64,000 nucleotides of DNA from Streptomyces parvus (GTDB lineage Bacteria; Actinomycetota; Actinomycetes; Streptomycetales; Streptomycetaceae): the NCBI RefSeq assembly GCF_032121415.1, contig NZ_CP135079.1, forward strand, positions 6,758,001 through 6,822,000, in the 5' to 3' direction. Shown piece by piece: positions 24,488 through 33,231 of the stretch. Both the position numbers and the translations under genes were made by a program. The notes beneath the pieces were generated by a model. That model made no database searches. It saw nothing but the letters and a program-made list of their open reading frames with translations, and was not told the origin of the DNA. The number at the start of each line of letters is the position of its first letter. Positions within the stretch are counted from its first letter, which is position 1.

Positions 24488-24612
24488 CCGCCCGCGCCCG
24501 CCGCGGCAGCGCCGGTTCCGGCGACCGGGCCCCGGCCGCGCGGGATGCGCAGGCGGCCGGTCGCTGGTTCGCTGGGGACACAGGTCCCGTACCCGGCGTC
24601 CAAGGAGTGGTG

Positions 24613-24804
24613 ATGAGCGGTTCGGACGAACCCGCCGACCTGGCTCGGCAGATGCGTGAGAAGTCCCGGCAGCTCCACGAGGCGGCAGAGCGCGCGAGCG
24701 ATCCGCAGGAGCGTGAGCGGCTGGAGAAGAAGTCCCGGACGATCCGGGACCGGAGCGAGCAGCAGAGCGCCATGGAGGCCGGGGACATCTACCCCGAGAA
24801 GTAG
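24613..24804 (+). CDS. DUF6381-like small helical protein
   Basis: 63 aa, two charged amphipathic helices: QMREKSRQLHEAAERASDPQ and ERERLEKKSRTIRDRSEQQS, ending GDIYPEK. The A-S-D-P-x-E-R-x-R-L-E-x-K and G-D-I-Y-P-x motifs fit DUF6381. AAGGAG lies ~6 nt before the ATG. Cytoplasmic, likely a coiled-coil. Function unknown; such proteins are often stress-induced (inference). Confidence 0.8.
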   Translation: MSGSDEPADLARQMREKSRQLHEAAERASDPQERERLEKKSRTIRDRSEQQSAMEAGDIYPEK

Positions 24805-24923
24805 CCCCGCCGGTGCCTCCCCCCCCGCCCGCCCCCGGAGGACGTACACACCTCCGGGGGCGGGTGCGTGCGGTGCTGAGGGGGCCGGCCCGTGCGGTGC
24901 CACGGAAGCAGCCGGGCGCGGGG

Positions 24924-25931
24924 TCAGCCGGCCCACTCCAGGAGCCGTTCCGCGCTCCAGGTCGTCACCACGCGGTCCGCCGGCACCCCGCACTCCTCGG
25001 CACGGGCGCACCCCGACCGCTGCCAGTCGAGCTGCCCCGGGGCATGCGCGTCCGTGTCGATCGCGAACAGCGTCCCCGCCGCGACGGCGGCGCGCAGCAG
25101 CCGCAGGGGCGGGTCCTGCCGCTCCGGGCGGCAGTTGATCTCCACCGCCGTCCCGGCCTCGGCGCAGGCCGCGAAGACCCGGTCCGCGTCGAACCGCGAC
25201 TCGGGGCGGCCACGTCCCTCCAGCAGGCGTCCCGTGCAGTGGCCGAGCACATTCGCCCGCGGATGGCTCACGGCCGCTTCCAGCCGCTGTGTCATCGGGG
25301 CCGGGTCCATCCGCAGCTTGGAGTGGACGGAGACCACCACCACGTCGAGCCGCTCCAGCAGCTCGTCCTCCTGGTCGAGCGAGCCGTCCGGCAGGATGTC
25401 GCACTCGATCCCCGTCAGCAGCCGGAACGGGGCCCACTCCTCGTTGAGCCGCGCCACCACCTCCAGCTGCTCCCGCAGCCGTTCCGGCGACAGGCCCTTG
25501 GCCACCGTCAGCCGGGGCGAGTGGTCGGTGAGAACGGTCCACGCGTGGCCCAGCTCCGCGGCGGTCCGGCCCATCTCCTCGATCGGGCTGCCCCCGTCCG
25601 ACCAGTCCGAGTGCATATGGCAGTCGCCCGTCAGCCGCGCGAAGAGGTCCTGGCCGGCCTCGACGGGCGGCTCGTCCGCGGCCTCCTTCTCCAAACGGTC
25701 CAGATACCCGGGTGTCCTGCCCGCCAGGGCCTCACGGATCACCTCGGCCGTACGCGGGCCGATGCCGGGCACCCGCTCCAGGGACTTCGCGGCCACCCGC
25801 TCGGCCGCCTCCCCTGCGGCCATGGCGTCCACGGCGGCGGCGGCCGTACGGAAGGCCTTCACCCGGTAGGTGGCGGCCTGTGAGCGTTCCAGCAGGAACG
25901 CGATCCGCCGCAGGGCGGTGACGGGATCCAT
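24924..25931 (-). CDS. PHP-domain protein (DNA polymerase X C-terminal type)
   Basis: 335 aa. Residues ~1-85 resemble the helix-hairpin-helix lead of family X polymerases (AFRTAAAAVDAMAAGEAAER, LERVPGIGPRTAEVIREAL); residues ~100-330 are a PHP phosphoesterase: GDCHMHSDWSDG, LTDHSP, GIECDILPDG, VVVSVHSKL, and DTDAHAPGQ supply the metal ligands. The polymerase palm is absent, so it is a stand-alone PHP hydrolase. Start 25931 with GGAGG 7 nt upstream. A role in DNA repair or phosphoester hydrolysis is inferred. Confidence 0.88.
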   Translation of the reverse strand: MDPVTALRRIAFLLERSQAATYRVKAFRTAAAAVDAMAAGEAAERVAAKSLERVPGIGPRTAEVIREALAGRTPGYLDRLEKEAADEPPVEAGQDLFARLTGDCHMHSDWSDGGSPIEEMGRTAAELGHAWTVLTDHSPRLTVAKGLSPERLREQLEVVARLNEEWAPFRLLTGIECDILPDGSLDQEDELLERLDVVVVSVHSKLRMDPAPMTQRLEAAVSHPRANVLGHCTGRLLEGRGRPESRFDADRVFAACAEAGTAVEINCRPERQDPPLRLLRAAVAAGTLFAIDTDAHAPGQLDWQRSGCARAEECGVPADRVVTTWSAERLLEWAG

Positions 25932-26042
25932 CGGCACCTCCATCAGAAGCGTCTGCGGCCGGCCCCGGTCCGGCGGGCACGCCGCCCGCCCCACCAGCAT
26001 GAGCGCCCCCGACCCCGCCCGCCTCCGCGCCCCGGCCACGTC

Positions 26043-27575
26043 TCAGGACGCGGCCTCGCTGTCGTCCGCCACGGGCACCCAGCGGCCGGCGGTCGTGTCG
26101 TAGTCGAGTACGGAGTGCCCCCGTACCCCGTTCGTACGGAACGGCCGCCCGCCGTCGTCGATGCGCACCGTGCCGGACCTGCCGCCGCTGCTCCATGTCA
26201 GCTCCCCGACCCAGGAGCAGTCGCAGCCGACCGTACGGCCGGTGATCAGGAAGACCTCGGGATCGGTCACCGAGACGCGGTACGGGAAGGCGGCCGCCTC
26301 GATGGGCTCGCCCGAGTCGTTGCCCGCGACCGGGCGGGCCACGGGGCGGGAGGCGTCGAGATCCACGTCGAACATCCTGGGAGTGAGGGATCCGCCGCAG
26401 CCGGAACTCATCCGGTAGACCCGGCCCTCGGCCGGTGAGCCGCGCTCGACCACCCGGATCCGCAGGGATTCCAGCACCACGGCCCGGTCGTCCCGGCCCT
26501 GCAAGGTGATCCGGACACCGGTCTCGCCCGCGTGCACCGCGCCGAGCGCCCCCGCCCAGGACGCCGCGTCGGCCTCCACCGGGGGCGGCGGAACGGCGGC
26601 GGGCTCCCGGTCGAGCAGGTAGGCGTGGTCGCAGCCGTTCTTCCAGACGTGGTCGTCACCGGTCCAGGTGAACGGCGCCCGCCCGGCTTCCGGTCCGGAC
26701 GAGGGCCCGGAGGACCGGGGGACGCTCTCGTTGCGGGGCCCGATCCCGGCCGGTGTGGTCGGCGCGGGGCTGCCCGACGGGGATTTCCGCGGTGACCCGC
26801 TTGCCGTGCCCTGCGGTTTCCCGGGCGTCGGGGAGTCGGATGAGGGGGACTCCGGGGCGCCCGCCGGAGGCCCGCCCGGGACGTGGGCGACTGACGGGCG
26901 CCCGTCGGAACCCGAGGGCCACGGCCGTCCGAAGGCCGCGACCAGGGCGAGGACGAGGGCCGCCGCGGCGAGGACGCCCAGCCCCTGCCCGTACCGGCGT
27001 GCGCGGCGTGACCGGGGGGTCGGCATCCGGGAAGCGCGACGGCCGGTGGCGCTGGACTGCCCGGGGCCGGGGACGGGGCCGGAACGGGATTCGGAGGCGG
27101 GTGCAGATCCGGGGGACGGCACCGCCTCCGGCTTGTCCTCGTCGGGCAGCCCGGGCGGGGCCCCGGAAGCGGGCGGCCCCGCCACAGCGCCTTCCGTCGG
27201 CGGCCCGGCCGGAGCCCCGGGCGCAGGCGTCCCGGCCCCCATCCCCGCCGCCGGCGGCCCGGCCACCACCCTCTCCCCGTTCTCCCGCACCGCCCCCGAG
27301 GCCTCCTGCCGGTCGAGGCGCTCGCCGTCCGCCAGGAGCCACAGGCGGTGCAGCGCCTGCCGTTCCCCGGCCGGTACGCCGCACAGCCGGGCCAGCCGCT
27401 CCACCGGGGCGAACTCCGCGGGCACCGTCCGCCCCGTGCAGTACCGGTGCAGCGTCGAACCGCTGACCCCGATGCGGCGGGCCAGCGACGCGTACGTCCG
27501 GCCCGACCCCTCCCGCAGCGCGCTCAGCCGCTCCGCCAGCGCCGCCCGTGCGGCCCCCTCGGCGTCACCCGACAC
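26043..27575 (-). CDS. Membrane-spanning HTH regulator with extracytoplasmic domain
   Basis: 510 aa in four parts: XRE-like HTH (residues ~12-51, with SLARRIGVSGSTLHRYCTG), a Gly/Pro/Ala-rich linker (~95-195), one membrane helix (GLGVLAAAALVLALVAAFG, ~198-216) after a basic RRARR patch, then an outside Ser/Pro/Thr-rich stalk (~220-300) and a globular domain (~300-510). Four outside cysteines (C315, C393, C451, C453) could form disulfides. GGGAGGGGAGG lies just before the GTG start. This CadC-like topology couples an outside signal to DNA binding. Divergent from a secreted protein gene 262 bp away, its likely target. Confidence 0.8.
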   Translation of the reverse strand: MSGDAEGAARAALAERLSALREGSGRTYASLARRIGVSGSTLHRYCTGRTVPAEFAPVERLARLCGVPAGERQALHRLWLLADGERLDRQEASGAVRENGERVVAGPPAAGMGAGTPAPGAPAGPPTEGAVAGPPASGAPPGLPDEDKPEAVPSPGSAPASESRSGPVPGPGQSSATGRRASRMPTPRSRRARRYGQGLGVLAAAALVLALVAAFGRPWPSGSDGRPSVAHVPGGPPAGAPESPSSDSPTPGKPQGTASGSPRKSPSGSPAPTTPAGIGPRNESVPRSSGPSSGPEAGRAPFTWTGDDHVWKNGCDHAYLLDREPAAVPPPPVEADAASWAGALGAVHAGETGVRITLQGRDDRAVVLESLRIRVVERGSPAEGRVYRMSSGCGGSLTPRMFDVDLDASRPVARPVAGNDSGEPIEAAAFPYRVSVTDPEVFLITGRTVGCDCSWVGELTWSSGGRSGTVRIDDGGRPFRTNGVRGHSVLDYDTTAGRWVPVADDSEAAS

Positions 27576-27837
27576 GCTCGACCTCCCCTCCCGCCGTTCC
27601 AGGGCGTTCCAGCCCCCCGAGAACACCCACGTCACCAGGGGTGGGACGGTTCCAGCCCGGCCGGAAGCCGTATCGCGCTTGTCCGGATCCGGGGCTCCGG
27701 CCCAGGCTGGTGCCCGTTCCACCCCGCCGCCGTACGGCCCCCGACGGGCTCCGTACGCCGCGGCGCGACGCCGTACGTACGAACGGCCGAACGGTACGCA
27801 CCACCTGACCGCACCATCCGAAACGGGGAACCTCACC

Positions 27838-28455
27838 ATGCGCAACCTCCGCACCGCCCTCCTCACCGTCATGGCCACGGGCCTGGCCGTCACCGCCCTG
27901 GCCCAGGTGCCGGCCGCCGCGGCCCCGGCACCCGCTCCCGTCCAGCCGAAGTTCCTGAGCGCGAGCCGGCTGCCCGCCTCCCACACCCCCTGGACGGCCG
28001 GTCCGGTACGCCAGGGCGTGCCGGCGGAGGGCTCCGTGTGCACCACCGGGATCGCCCCGGCGGCGGGCACCCGCCACCGGGACTTCCGCACCGAGCTGGA
28101 CACCAACGCCCGCCAGACCATCACGGTCGCCGCCACCACCGCCCAGGCCAAGAAGCTCGCCGCCGACCTGCGGAGCGCCCTGGAGACCTGCCTCGACCGG
28201 CTGAAGGAGCAGGAGTCCGGCCTGGAGGGAGAGGCGTTCTACCACGGCAGAATCGACGTCGAGGAGGGCGCGCACCTCTACAGCATCGACACGTCCTACC
28301 CGGAGGTCGGCTCCACCGACATCGGGCTGTTCTCCGTGGGCCGTGACGGCCGGGCCGTCACCGTCGTCGAGTGGGGGCAGATGGGCGAGCTGGACGGCGC
28401 TCCGCTGGAGGGGTTCCGGAAGACCACCCGTACCGCCGTCGCCAAGCTGTACTGA
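27838..28455 (+). CDS. Secreted protein of unknown function
   Basis: 205 aa. Sec signal peptide (MRNLRTALLTVMATGLAVTA, cleavage after A-x-A near residue 28). The mature part has two cysteines (in SVCTTG and ETCLDRL) likely forming one disulfide, and a beta-rich C-terminal half (LYSIDTSYPEVGSTDIGLFS, AVTVVEWGQMGEL). The pattern resembles the PknH-sensor/lipoprotein LpqH-like domain in a general way, but I cannot name it. Faces away from the membrane-HTH gene, suggesting a sensor-effector pair. Confidence 0.72.
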   Translation: MRNLRTALLTVMATGLAVTALAQVPAAAAPAPAPVQPKFLSASRLPASHTPWTAGPVRQGVPAEGSVCTTGIAPAAGTRHRDFRTELDTNARQTITVAATTAQAKKLAADLRSALETCLDRLKEQESGLEGEAFYHGRIDVEEGAHLYSIDTSYPEVGSTDIGLFSVGRDGRAVTVVEWGQMGELDGAPLEGFRKTTRTAVAKLY

Positions 28456-28537
28456 TCCCGCGAGAGGCGACCGGCCGTCGGGGGGCGGCCGGTCGCCGGA
28501 GGTGCGGGGTGCCCAGGACCGGGAGCATGCTGGCTGT

Positions 28538-31198
28538 GTGACCCGGCACGATACGCCCCGGTCTTCCCCGCCCGGCGGACACGGGACCGTCGCCGGGGCG
28601 GCAGACGTCGGCCGTGTGCCGGACGAGTTCTCCCGCGCCGGGGCGGCAGACGTCGGCCGTGTGCCGGACGAGCTCTCCCTCGTCCTCGCCCAGGCCCTCG
28701 TCAGCGCCGTCGAGTCGAGCGACGGCTACGCGGGCGGCGTCTACCTGCGCAGCCGGACGCCCGGACTTCTCCGGCTCGCGGTGCTCGCCGGACTGCCGGG
28801 CCCGCTGTTCCGGCCCTGGTGGCGGATGCATGTGAACCGCCCCTTCCCGGTCTCCGAGGCCTACCGCTCGGGGCGGCCCGTACTGCTCTCCGACGCGGAG
28901 GAGGCCATGCGCCGCTTCCCGCAGCTGATGGCCGGGCTGCCGTTCCCGTTCGGTTCGCTGTGGGTGCCGATCACCGGGCCCCGGGGAAGCATGGGCGTAC
29001 TGGCCGTCCTGCGGGCCTCCACGCCGGGGCAGCCCGTCGCCCCCGCCGACGGCGAACGGCTCCTCCGCCTGGGCCGCCGGCTCGGCGCCGCGCTCACCGA
29101 TCTGGAGGGACGGGGCGTCGACTGCCTGTGGGAGACCGAGCCGGTCCCCGTGCAACTGCCCGCCGCCACCACGCCCCCGGTGCGCGTCGGCCGCTTCGAC
29201 TGGGACCTGCACTCCGGGCAGGTCGCCGCCGACGACGAACTCTGCGCGATCCTCGGCTTCGAGCCCGCCGCCTTCCCGGGCACCGTCGACGCGCTCGCCG
29301 AACGGCTGGTCCCCGAGGACGTGTACGGGCTGTGGGCCCTGGCCCGGCAGACGGTGGAGTCCGCCGAACCGGTCGTCCGCCGGATGCGGCTGCGCGGCCC
29401 CGACGGCCGGTCCCATCTGCTGGAGCTGTCCGGCCGCTGGACGCACCCGGACGGCGATGTGTCCGCCAGCCATCTGACCGGCTTCCTGGTCGACCTGGGC
29501 GCCGGCCCCGTCGTACCGGAGGCCGCCGACCGGCTGCCGCGGGGGATCCTCTCCCTGGACCGGCTGGGCCGGATCACGTACGCCAACGGCCTCGCCGAGG
29601 AACTGCTCGGCCACGCCCGTACGGAGCTGGTGGGCCATCCGGTGTGGCAGGCCCTGCCGTGGTTCGGGCACGAGGCCTACGAGGACCACTACCGGGCGGC
29701 TCTGATCGCCGACGAGCCCGTCCACTTCCTCGCGCGGCGCCCGCCCGCACTCTGGCTGTCGGTGTCCCTGTACCCCGGGCACGACGGGGTGAGCGTCGTC
29801 CTCCAGGCGACCGACCAGCCGGCCTACGCCCCCGGCTCCGTCACCGCGCCGGGGCTGGGCATCGGCTCGACCGCCGACCGTTCCTCCGCGCTGTACCGGC
29901 CGGTGGCGCTCGCCATCGCGCTGACCGAGGCGGTCACGGCCCGCCAGGTCTCCTCGGTGGTCACGGACGAGCTGCTGCCCGCGTTCGGCGGCCGTCAGCT
30001 CGCGATCTACCTGCTGAACGAACGCCACCTCCACCTGGCCTGGGAGACGGGGTTCCCCAAGGGGTTCCTCGACCGCTTCGACGGGGTCGGGCTCGACGTC
30101 AGCATCCCCGGGGTGGAGACCCTCACCACGGGCCGCCCGATCTTCTTCGAGTCCATGCAGCGCCTGGCCGAGGCCTATCCGGGCATCCCGATCGACACGG
30201 ACGTCGGGGCGCGGGCGTTCCTGCCGCTCATCGCCTCGGGACGGCCCGTCGGCTCCTGCATCCTCGGCTTCGACCGGCCGCGCGGCTTCAGCCCGGAGGA
30301 GCGTACGGTCCTGACGGCCCTGGCCGGGCTGATCGCGCAGGCCCTGCAGCGCGCCCAGCGCTACGACAGCGAGTCGGCGCTCGCCCGCGGGCTCCAGGAC
30401 GCCCTGCTGCCGCACCGGCTGCCCGAGGTGGACGGGGTGGACACGCTGGGACGCTATCTCTCCGGTACCCAGGGCATGGACGTGGGCGGCGACTGGTACG
30501 ACGTCATCGAGACCGGCCACGAACTCGCCCTGGTCATCGGGGATGTGCAGGGCCACGGCGTTTCCGCCGCCGCGACGATGGGACAACTGCGCAGTGCGGT
30601 GCGGGCGTTCGCGCTGAGCAAGCACGATCCGCAGGAGGTGATGAGCGGCACGAACCGGCTGCTCATCGACCTCGACCCGGGCCAGTTCGCGAGCTGCTGC
30701 TACATCGCCCTCGACCCGGCGACCGGCGTGGCCCGTGCCGTACGGGCGGGCCATCCGCAGCCCGTGCTGCGGCGGCCCGACGGCCGGACGGAGGTGCTGG
30801 ACCTGCCCGGTGGCATCGTGCTCGGGATCGACGGGGACGCGGCCTACCCGGTCACGGAGATGCGGCTCGAACCGGGAGCGATGCTGGCCCTGTTCACGGA
30901 CGGGCTGATCGAGCGTCCGGGGACGGACATCGACGAGGGCGTCGAGCGGTTGCGCGCCACCGTCGAACGCATCGGCGCCGTCCCCCTGGCCGAGACGGCC
31001 GACCAGGTCATCGGCGAGGCGAGGGCGGCCACCGACCGCCCCGACGACATCGCCCTCCTGCTCGCCGCCCGGTGGGCCGAGGCCCCTCGGGCCGCCCGGC
31101 GCCCCCGGACGGCGCAGGAACCCGGGCCCGATCTGTGGCGCACGTTCAGGAGGCCGGACCCGGGGCGTACGACGGGTGCCCCGGATCCGGCCTCCTAG
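28538..31198 (+). CDS. PAS/GAF-domain SpoIIE-type PP2C phosphatase
   Basis: 886 aa, soluble. N-terminal GAF-like region (~50-190), PAS-like region (~215-330, VGRFDWDLHSGQVAADDEL), second PAS (~345-450, GILSLDRLGRITYANGLAEE), GAF (~480-630), and C-terminal PP2C_SIG/SpoIIE phosphatase (~640-860: GMDVGGDWYDVIE, VIGDVQGHGVSAAATM, LFTDGLIER, DDIALLLAA) with the acidic metal ligands in place. Such proteins dephosphorylate anti-anti-sigma factors, controlling sigma-B-like stress responses. GTG start with CATGCT 6 nt upstream and no ribosome site, so probably leaderless. Residues ~19-48 contain a recent 15-residue tandem duplication. Confidence 0.9.
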   Translation: MTRHDTPRSSPPGGHGTVAGAADVGRVPDEFSRAGAADVGRVPDELSLVLAQALVSAVESSDGYAGGVYLRSRTPGLLRLAVLAGLPGPLFRPWWRMHVNRPFPVSEAYRSGRPVLLSDAEEAMRRFPQLMAGLPFPFGSLWVPITGPRGSMGVLAVLRASTPGQPVAPADGERLLRLGRRLGAALTDLEGRGVDCLWETEPVPVQLPAATTPPVRVGRFDWDLHSGQVAADDELCAILGFEPAAFPGTVDALAERLVPEDVYGLWALARQTVESAEPVVRRMRLRGPDGRSHLLELSGRWTHPDGDVSASHLTGFLVDLGAGPVVPEAADRLPRGILSLDRLGRITYANGLAEELLGHARTELVGHPVWQALPWFGHEAYEDHYRAALIADEPVHFLARRPPALWLSVSLYPGHDGVSVVLQATDQPAYAPGSVTAPGLGIGSTADRSSALYRPVALAIALTEAVTARQVSSVVTDELLPAFGGRQLAIYLLNERHLHLAWETGFPKGFLDRFDGVGLDVSIPGVETLTTGRPIFFESMQRLAEAYPGIPIDTDVGARAFLPLIASGRPVGSCILGFDRPRGFSPEERTVLTALAGLIAQALQRAQRYDSESALARGLQDALLPHRLPEVDGVDTLGRYLSGTQGMDVGGDWYDVIETGHELALVIGDVQGHGVSAAATMGQLRSAVRAFALSKHDPQEVMSGTNRLLIDLDPGQFASCCYIALDPATGVARAVRAGHPQPVLRRPDGRTEVLDLPGGIVLGIDGDAAYPVTEMRLEPGAMLALFTDGLIERPGTDIDEGVERLRATVERIGAVPLAETADQVIGEARAATDRPDDIALLLAARWAEAPRAARRPRTAQEPGPDLWRTFRRPDPGRTTGAPDPAS
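28592..28681 (+). repeat. 45-bp in-frame tandem duplication
   Basis: Two copies (28592-28636, 28637-28681) differ at only two bases and encode AGAADVGRVPDEFSR and AGAADVGRVPDELSL near the N-terminus of the phosphatase. 45 bp is in frame, so the gene stays open. Confidence 0.9.
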
Positions 31199-31224
31199 AA
31201 GGTGCCTGAAAGACGTCCTGCCGA

Positions 31225-32586
31225 TCAGGCGCCGGAGGCGTCCAGCATGCCCTCGCGCTCCACGACCTTGATCCGCTCACGGCCCTGGGCCGCACCCAGC
31301 GCCTGCTCGTGGGCGTCCAGCTTGTGCCAGCCCTCCCAGGTCGTGTAGCGGACGCCCCGGTCCTCCAGGAACGCCTCGACGGCCTCCGGGGCGGGCGTCG
31401 CCGGCTCGGGCAGACGGCCGGCGGCACGGTCCTCCAGGACGCAGGCGACCGTCTCGTTGGCGTCGCCCTTGGTGTGTCCGATCAGACCGATCGGGCCGCG
31501 CTTGATCCAGCCGGTGACGTAGACCGAGGCCATGTGCTCGTCCCCGGCGATGACCCGGCCCGCCTCGTGCGGGACGGTGCCGGAGGTGACGTCGAAGGGG
31601 AGCTTGGGCAGCTCCTCGGAGTAGTAGCCGACGGCACGGTAGACGCTCTGCACGTCCCAGTCGGTGAACCGGCCGGTACCCCGGACGTTTCCGGTGCCGT
31701 CCAGCTCGGTGCGCTCGGTGCGCAGCGCGGTGACCTTGCCGTCCTCGCCGAGGATCTCGACCGGGGACTCGAAGAAGTGCAGGAACAGCTTGTGCGGGCG
31801 GTCGCCGACGTCGCGGATCGCCCAGTTCTCCAGGGTCTGCGCGACCATGTTGGCCTGCTTGTTCTCGCGGCGGGTCGCGATGGAGCCCTCGTCGTACTCG
31901 ATGTCCTCGGGGTTGACGATGACCTCGATGTGGGGGGAGTGGTCCAGCTCCCGCAGCTCCATCGGGCTGAACTTGGCCTGCGCCGGCCCACGCCGCCCGA
32001 ACACATGCACCTCCAGCGCCTTGTTCTGCTTGAGACCCTGGTAGACGTTGTCCGGGATCTCGGTGGGCAGCAGTTCGTCGGCCGTCTTGGCCAGGACCCG
32101 GGCCACGTCCAGGGCCACGTTCCCGACGCCGAGCACGGCGACCTTCTCCGCGGTGAGCGGCCAGGTGCGCGGGACCTCGGGGTGCCCGTCGTACCAGGAG
32201 ACGAACTCGGCCGCGCCGTAGGAGCCGTCCAGTTCGATGCCGGGGATGTCGAGCGCGCGGTCGGCCTCGGCGCCGGTCGAGAAGATCACCGCGTCGTAGA
32301 ACGACCGCAGGTCGTCCAGGCCGATGTCGTGCGGGTAGCCGACGTTCCCGAAGAGCCGTATCTGGGGCTTGTCCAGCACCTGGTGCAGGGCTTTCACGAT
32401 GCCCTTGATCCGCGGGTGGTCGGGGGCCACCCCGTAGCGGATGAGACCGAAGGGGGCGGGCATGCGCTCGAAGAGGTCGATGGAGACCCCCGGGTCCTGG
32501 CAGACCTCGGATTTGAGCAGCGCGTCCGCAGCGTAGATACCGGCGGGGCCGGCTCCGACAATGGCGACGCGGACGGGGCGTGTCAT
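31225..32586 (-). CDS. fprA: Ferredoxin/adrenodoxin-type NADP+ reductase
   Basis: 453 aa. FAD-binding IVGAGPAGIYAADALLKS at residue ~9, YGVAPDHPRIKG typical of adrenodoxin-reductase-like FNRs, and NADP motif VLGVGNVALDVARVL at ~150. Length and motifs match mycobacterial FprA, which passes electrons from NADPH to ferredoxins that feed P450s and other oxygenases. Start ATG 32586 with AAGGA upstream. Cytosolic, single gene. A weak iron-box-like element lies 55 bp upstream. Confidence 0.92.
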   Translation of the reverse strand: MTRPVRVAIVGAGPAGIYAADALLKSEVCQDPGVSIDLFERMPAPFGLIRYGVAPDHPRIKGIVKALHQVLDKPQIRLFGNVGYPHDIGLDDLRSFYDAVIFSTGAEADRALDIPGIELDGSYGAAEFVSWYDGHPEVPRTWPLTAEKVAVLGVGNVALDVARVLAKTADELLPTEIPDNVYQGLKQNKALEVHVFGRRGPAQAKFSPMELRELDHSPHIEVIVNPEDIEYDEGSIATRRENKQANMVAQTLENWAIRDVGDRPHKLFLHFFESPVEILGEDGKVTALRTERTELDGTGNVRGTGRFTDWDVQSVYRAVGYYSEELPKLPFDVTSGTVPHEAGRVIAGDEHMASVYVTGWIKRGPIGLIGHTKGDANETVACVLEDRAAGRLPEPATPAPEAVEAFLEDRGVRYTTWEGWHKLDAHEQALGAAQGRERIKVVEREGMLDASGA

Positions 32587-32640
32587 GGCGTGGTGATCCT
32601 TCGGGGCGGGCGAACGCGGGCAGGTACAGCGTACGTCGGA

Positions 32641-32660
32641 GGTAAGGGTTGGCTTACTAG
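32641..32660. promoter_or_regulatory. Possible iron-box-like inverted repeat upstream of fprA
   Basis: GTAAG-GGTTGG-CTTAC (32642-32657) is a perfect 5-bp inverted repeat. The stretch AGGGTTGGCTTACTAG partly resembles the DmdR iron box (TTAGGTTAGGCTCACCTAA), but with several mismatches. Kept as a weak candidate only. Confidence 0.3.
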
Positions 32661-33034
32661 TCTCCACCTCACACCGTAAGCGATCGCCGGGCGGGCCCTT
32701 CGGCCGACCCCGCCTGGAGTGCCCGATCGGCCCGTTTTGTTCTACCGATATGGTCGATTTGGCCCCTATGGGGCTCATGGTCAATAAAGGGCTTATTAGG
32801 GTTACCGGGGCATTTGCTTAGGCGCAATTTCGCCATCGCCGCGAGGGAGTGGTGAGCGTCACGTCCAAGAGGGCGGACGCCGAAGCGGACGTATCGGTTC
32901 CCTTCTGCGCGAGGAAAGTTGACGCCGTGACGGCGCGGCCCGATCCGGCAATTCCGCTATTCGATCATGCGCGGAAAGGGAAATCGGGAATGCAGGGCTT
33001 GTTCCGTCCGATGTTTCTCGCCTACGGTCACCGT

Positions 33035-33215
33035 CAATCCGGATGGAACGCCGAATCCTGCCGCCGTCCGGGAATCCGAAACCCACTCACGTACGGCAGG
33101 AGCGGGGGACCCAGGTAAGCCGCCGATCCGTAACCGGAACGGCTTGGGGTGAAGTCGCACGACCGTGCGGCCAGACATCTCCCGTCTGAACCCGACAGCT
33201 CACCTCGCAGGCGCC
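33035..33215 (+). promoter_or_regulatory. ydaO-type cyclic di-AMP riboswitch
   Basis: The 645-bp gap 32587-33231 has no gene but holds a structured leader. Conserved ydaO/yuaA blocks appear in order: CGCCGAATCCTGCCG, GGAGCGGGGGACCCAGGTA, CTTGGGGTGAAGTCG, and TGAACCCGACAGCTCACCT followed by CGCAGGCGCCGGAGAGG just before the start. The downstream gene is a LysM cell-wall hydrolase; in Streptomyces, rpf/swl-type muralytic genes are known to carry this riboswitch, which shuts off expression when c-di-AMP binds. The promoter should lie in the AT-richer 32740-32830 stretch. Exact boundaries are estimates. Confidence 0.85.
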
Positions 33216-33231
33216 GGAGAGGAAATCCCCC

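Noticed and set aside
27576-28151. Upstream extension of the membrane-HTH gene to 28151
   Set aside because: It would be antisense to the secreted protein gene; the GTG at 27575 has an excellent ribosome site and starts the HTH domain properly.
32641-32660. A confident iron box for fprA
   Set aside because: Only partial agreement with the DmdR consensus; listed as a weak candidate instead.
32849-33118. Open frames on both strands across the riboswitch
   Set aside because: Conserved ydaO blocks explain the sequence; the frames lack ribosome sites and protein-like composition.
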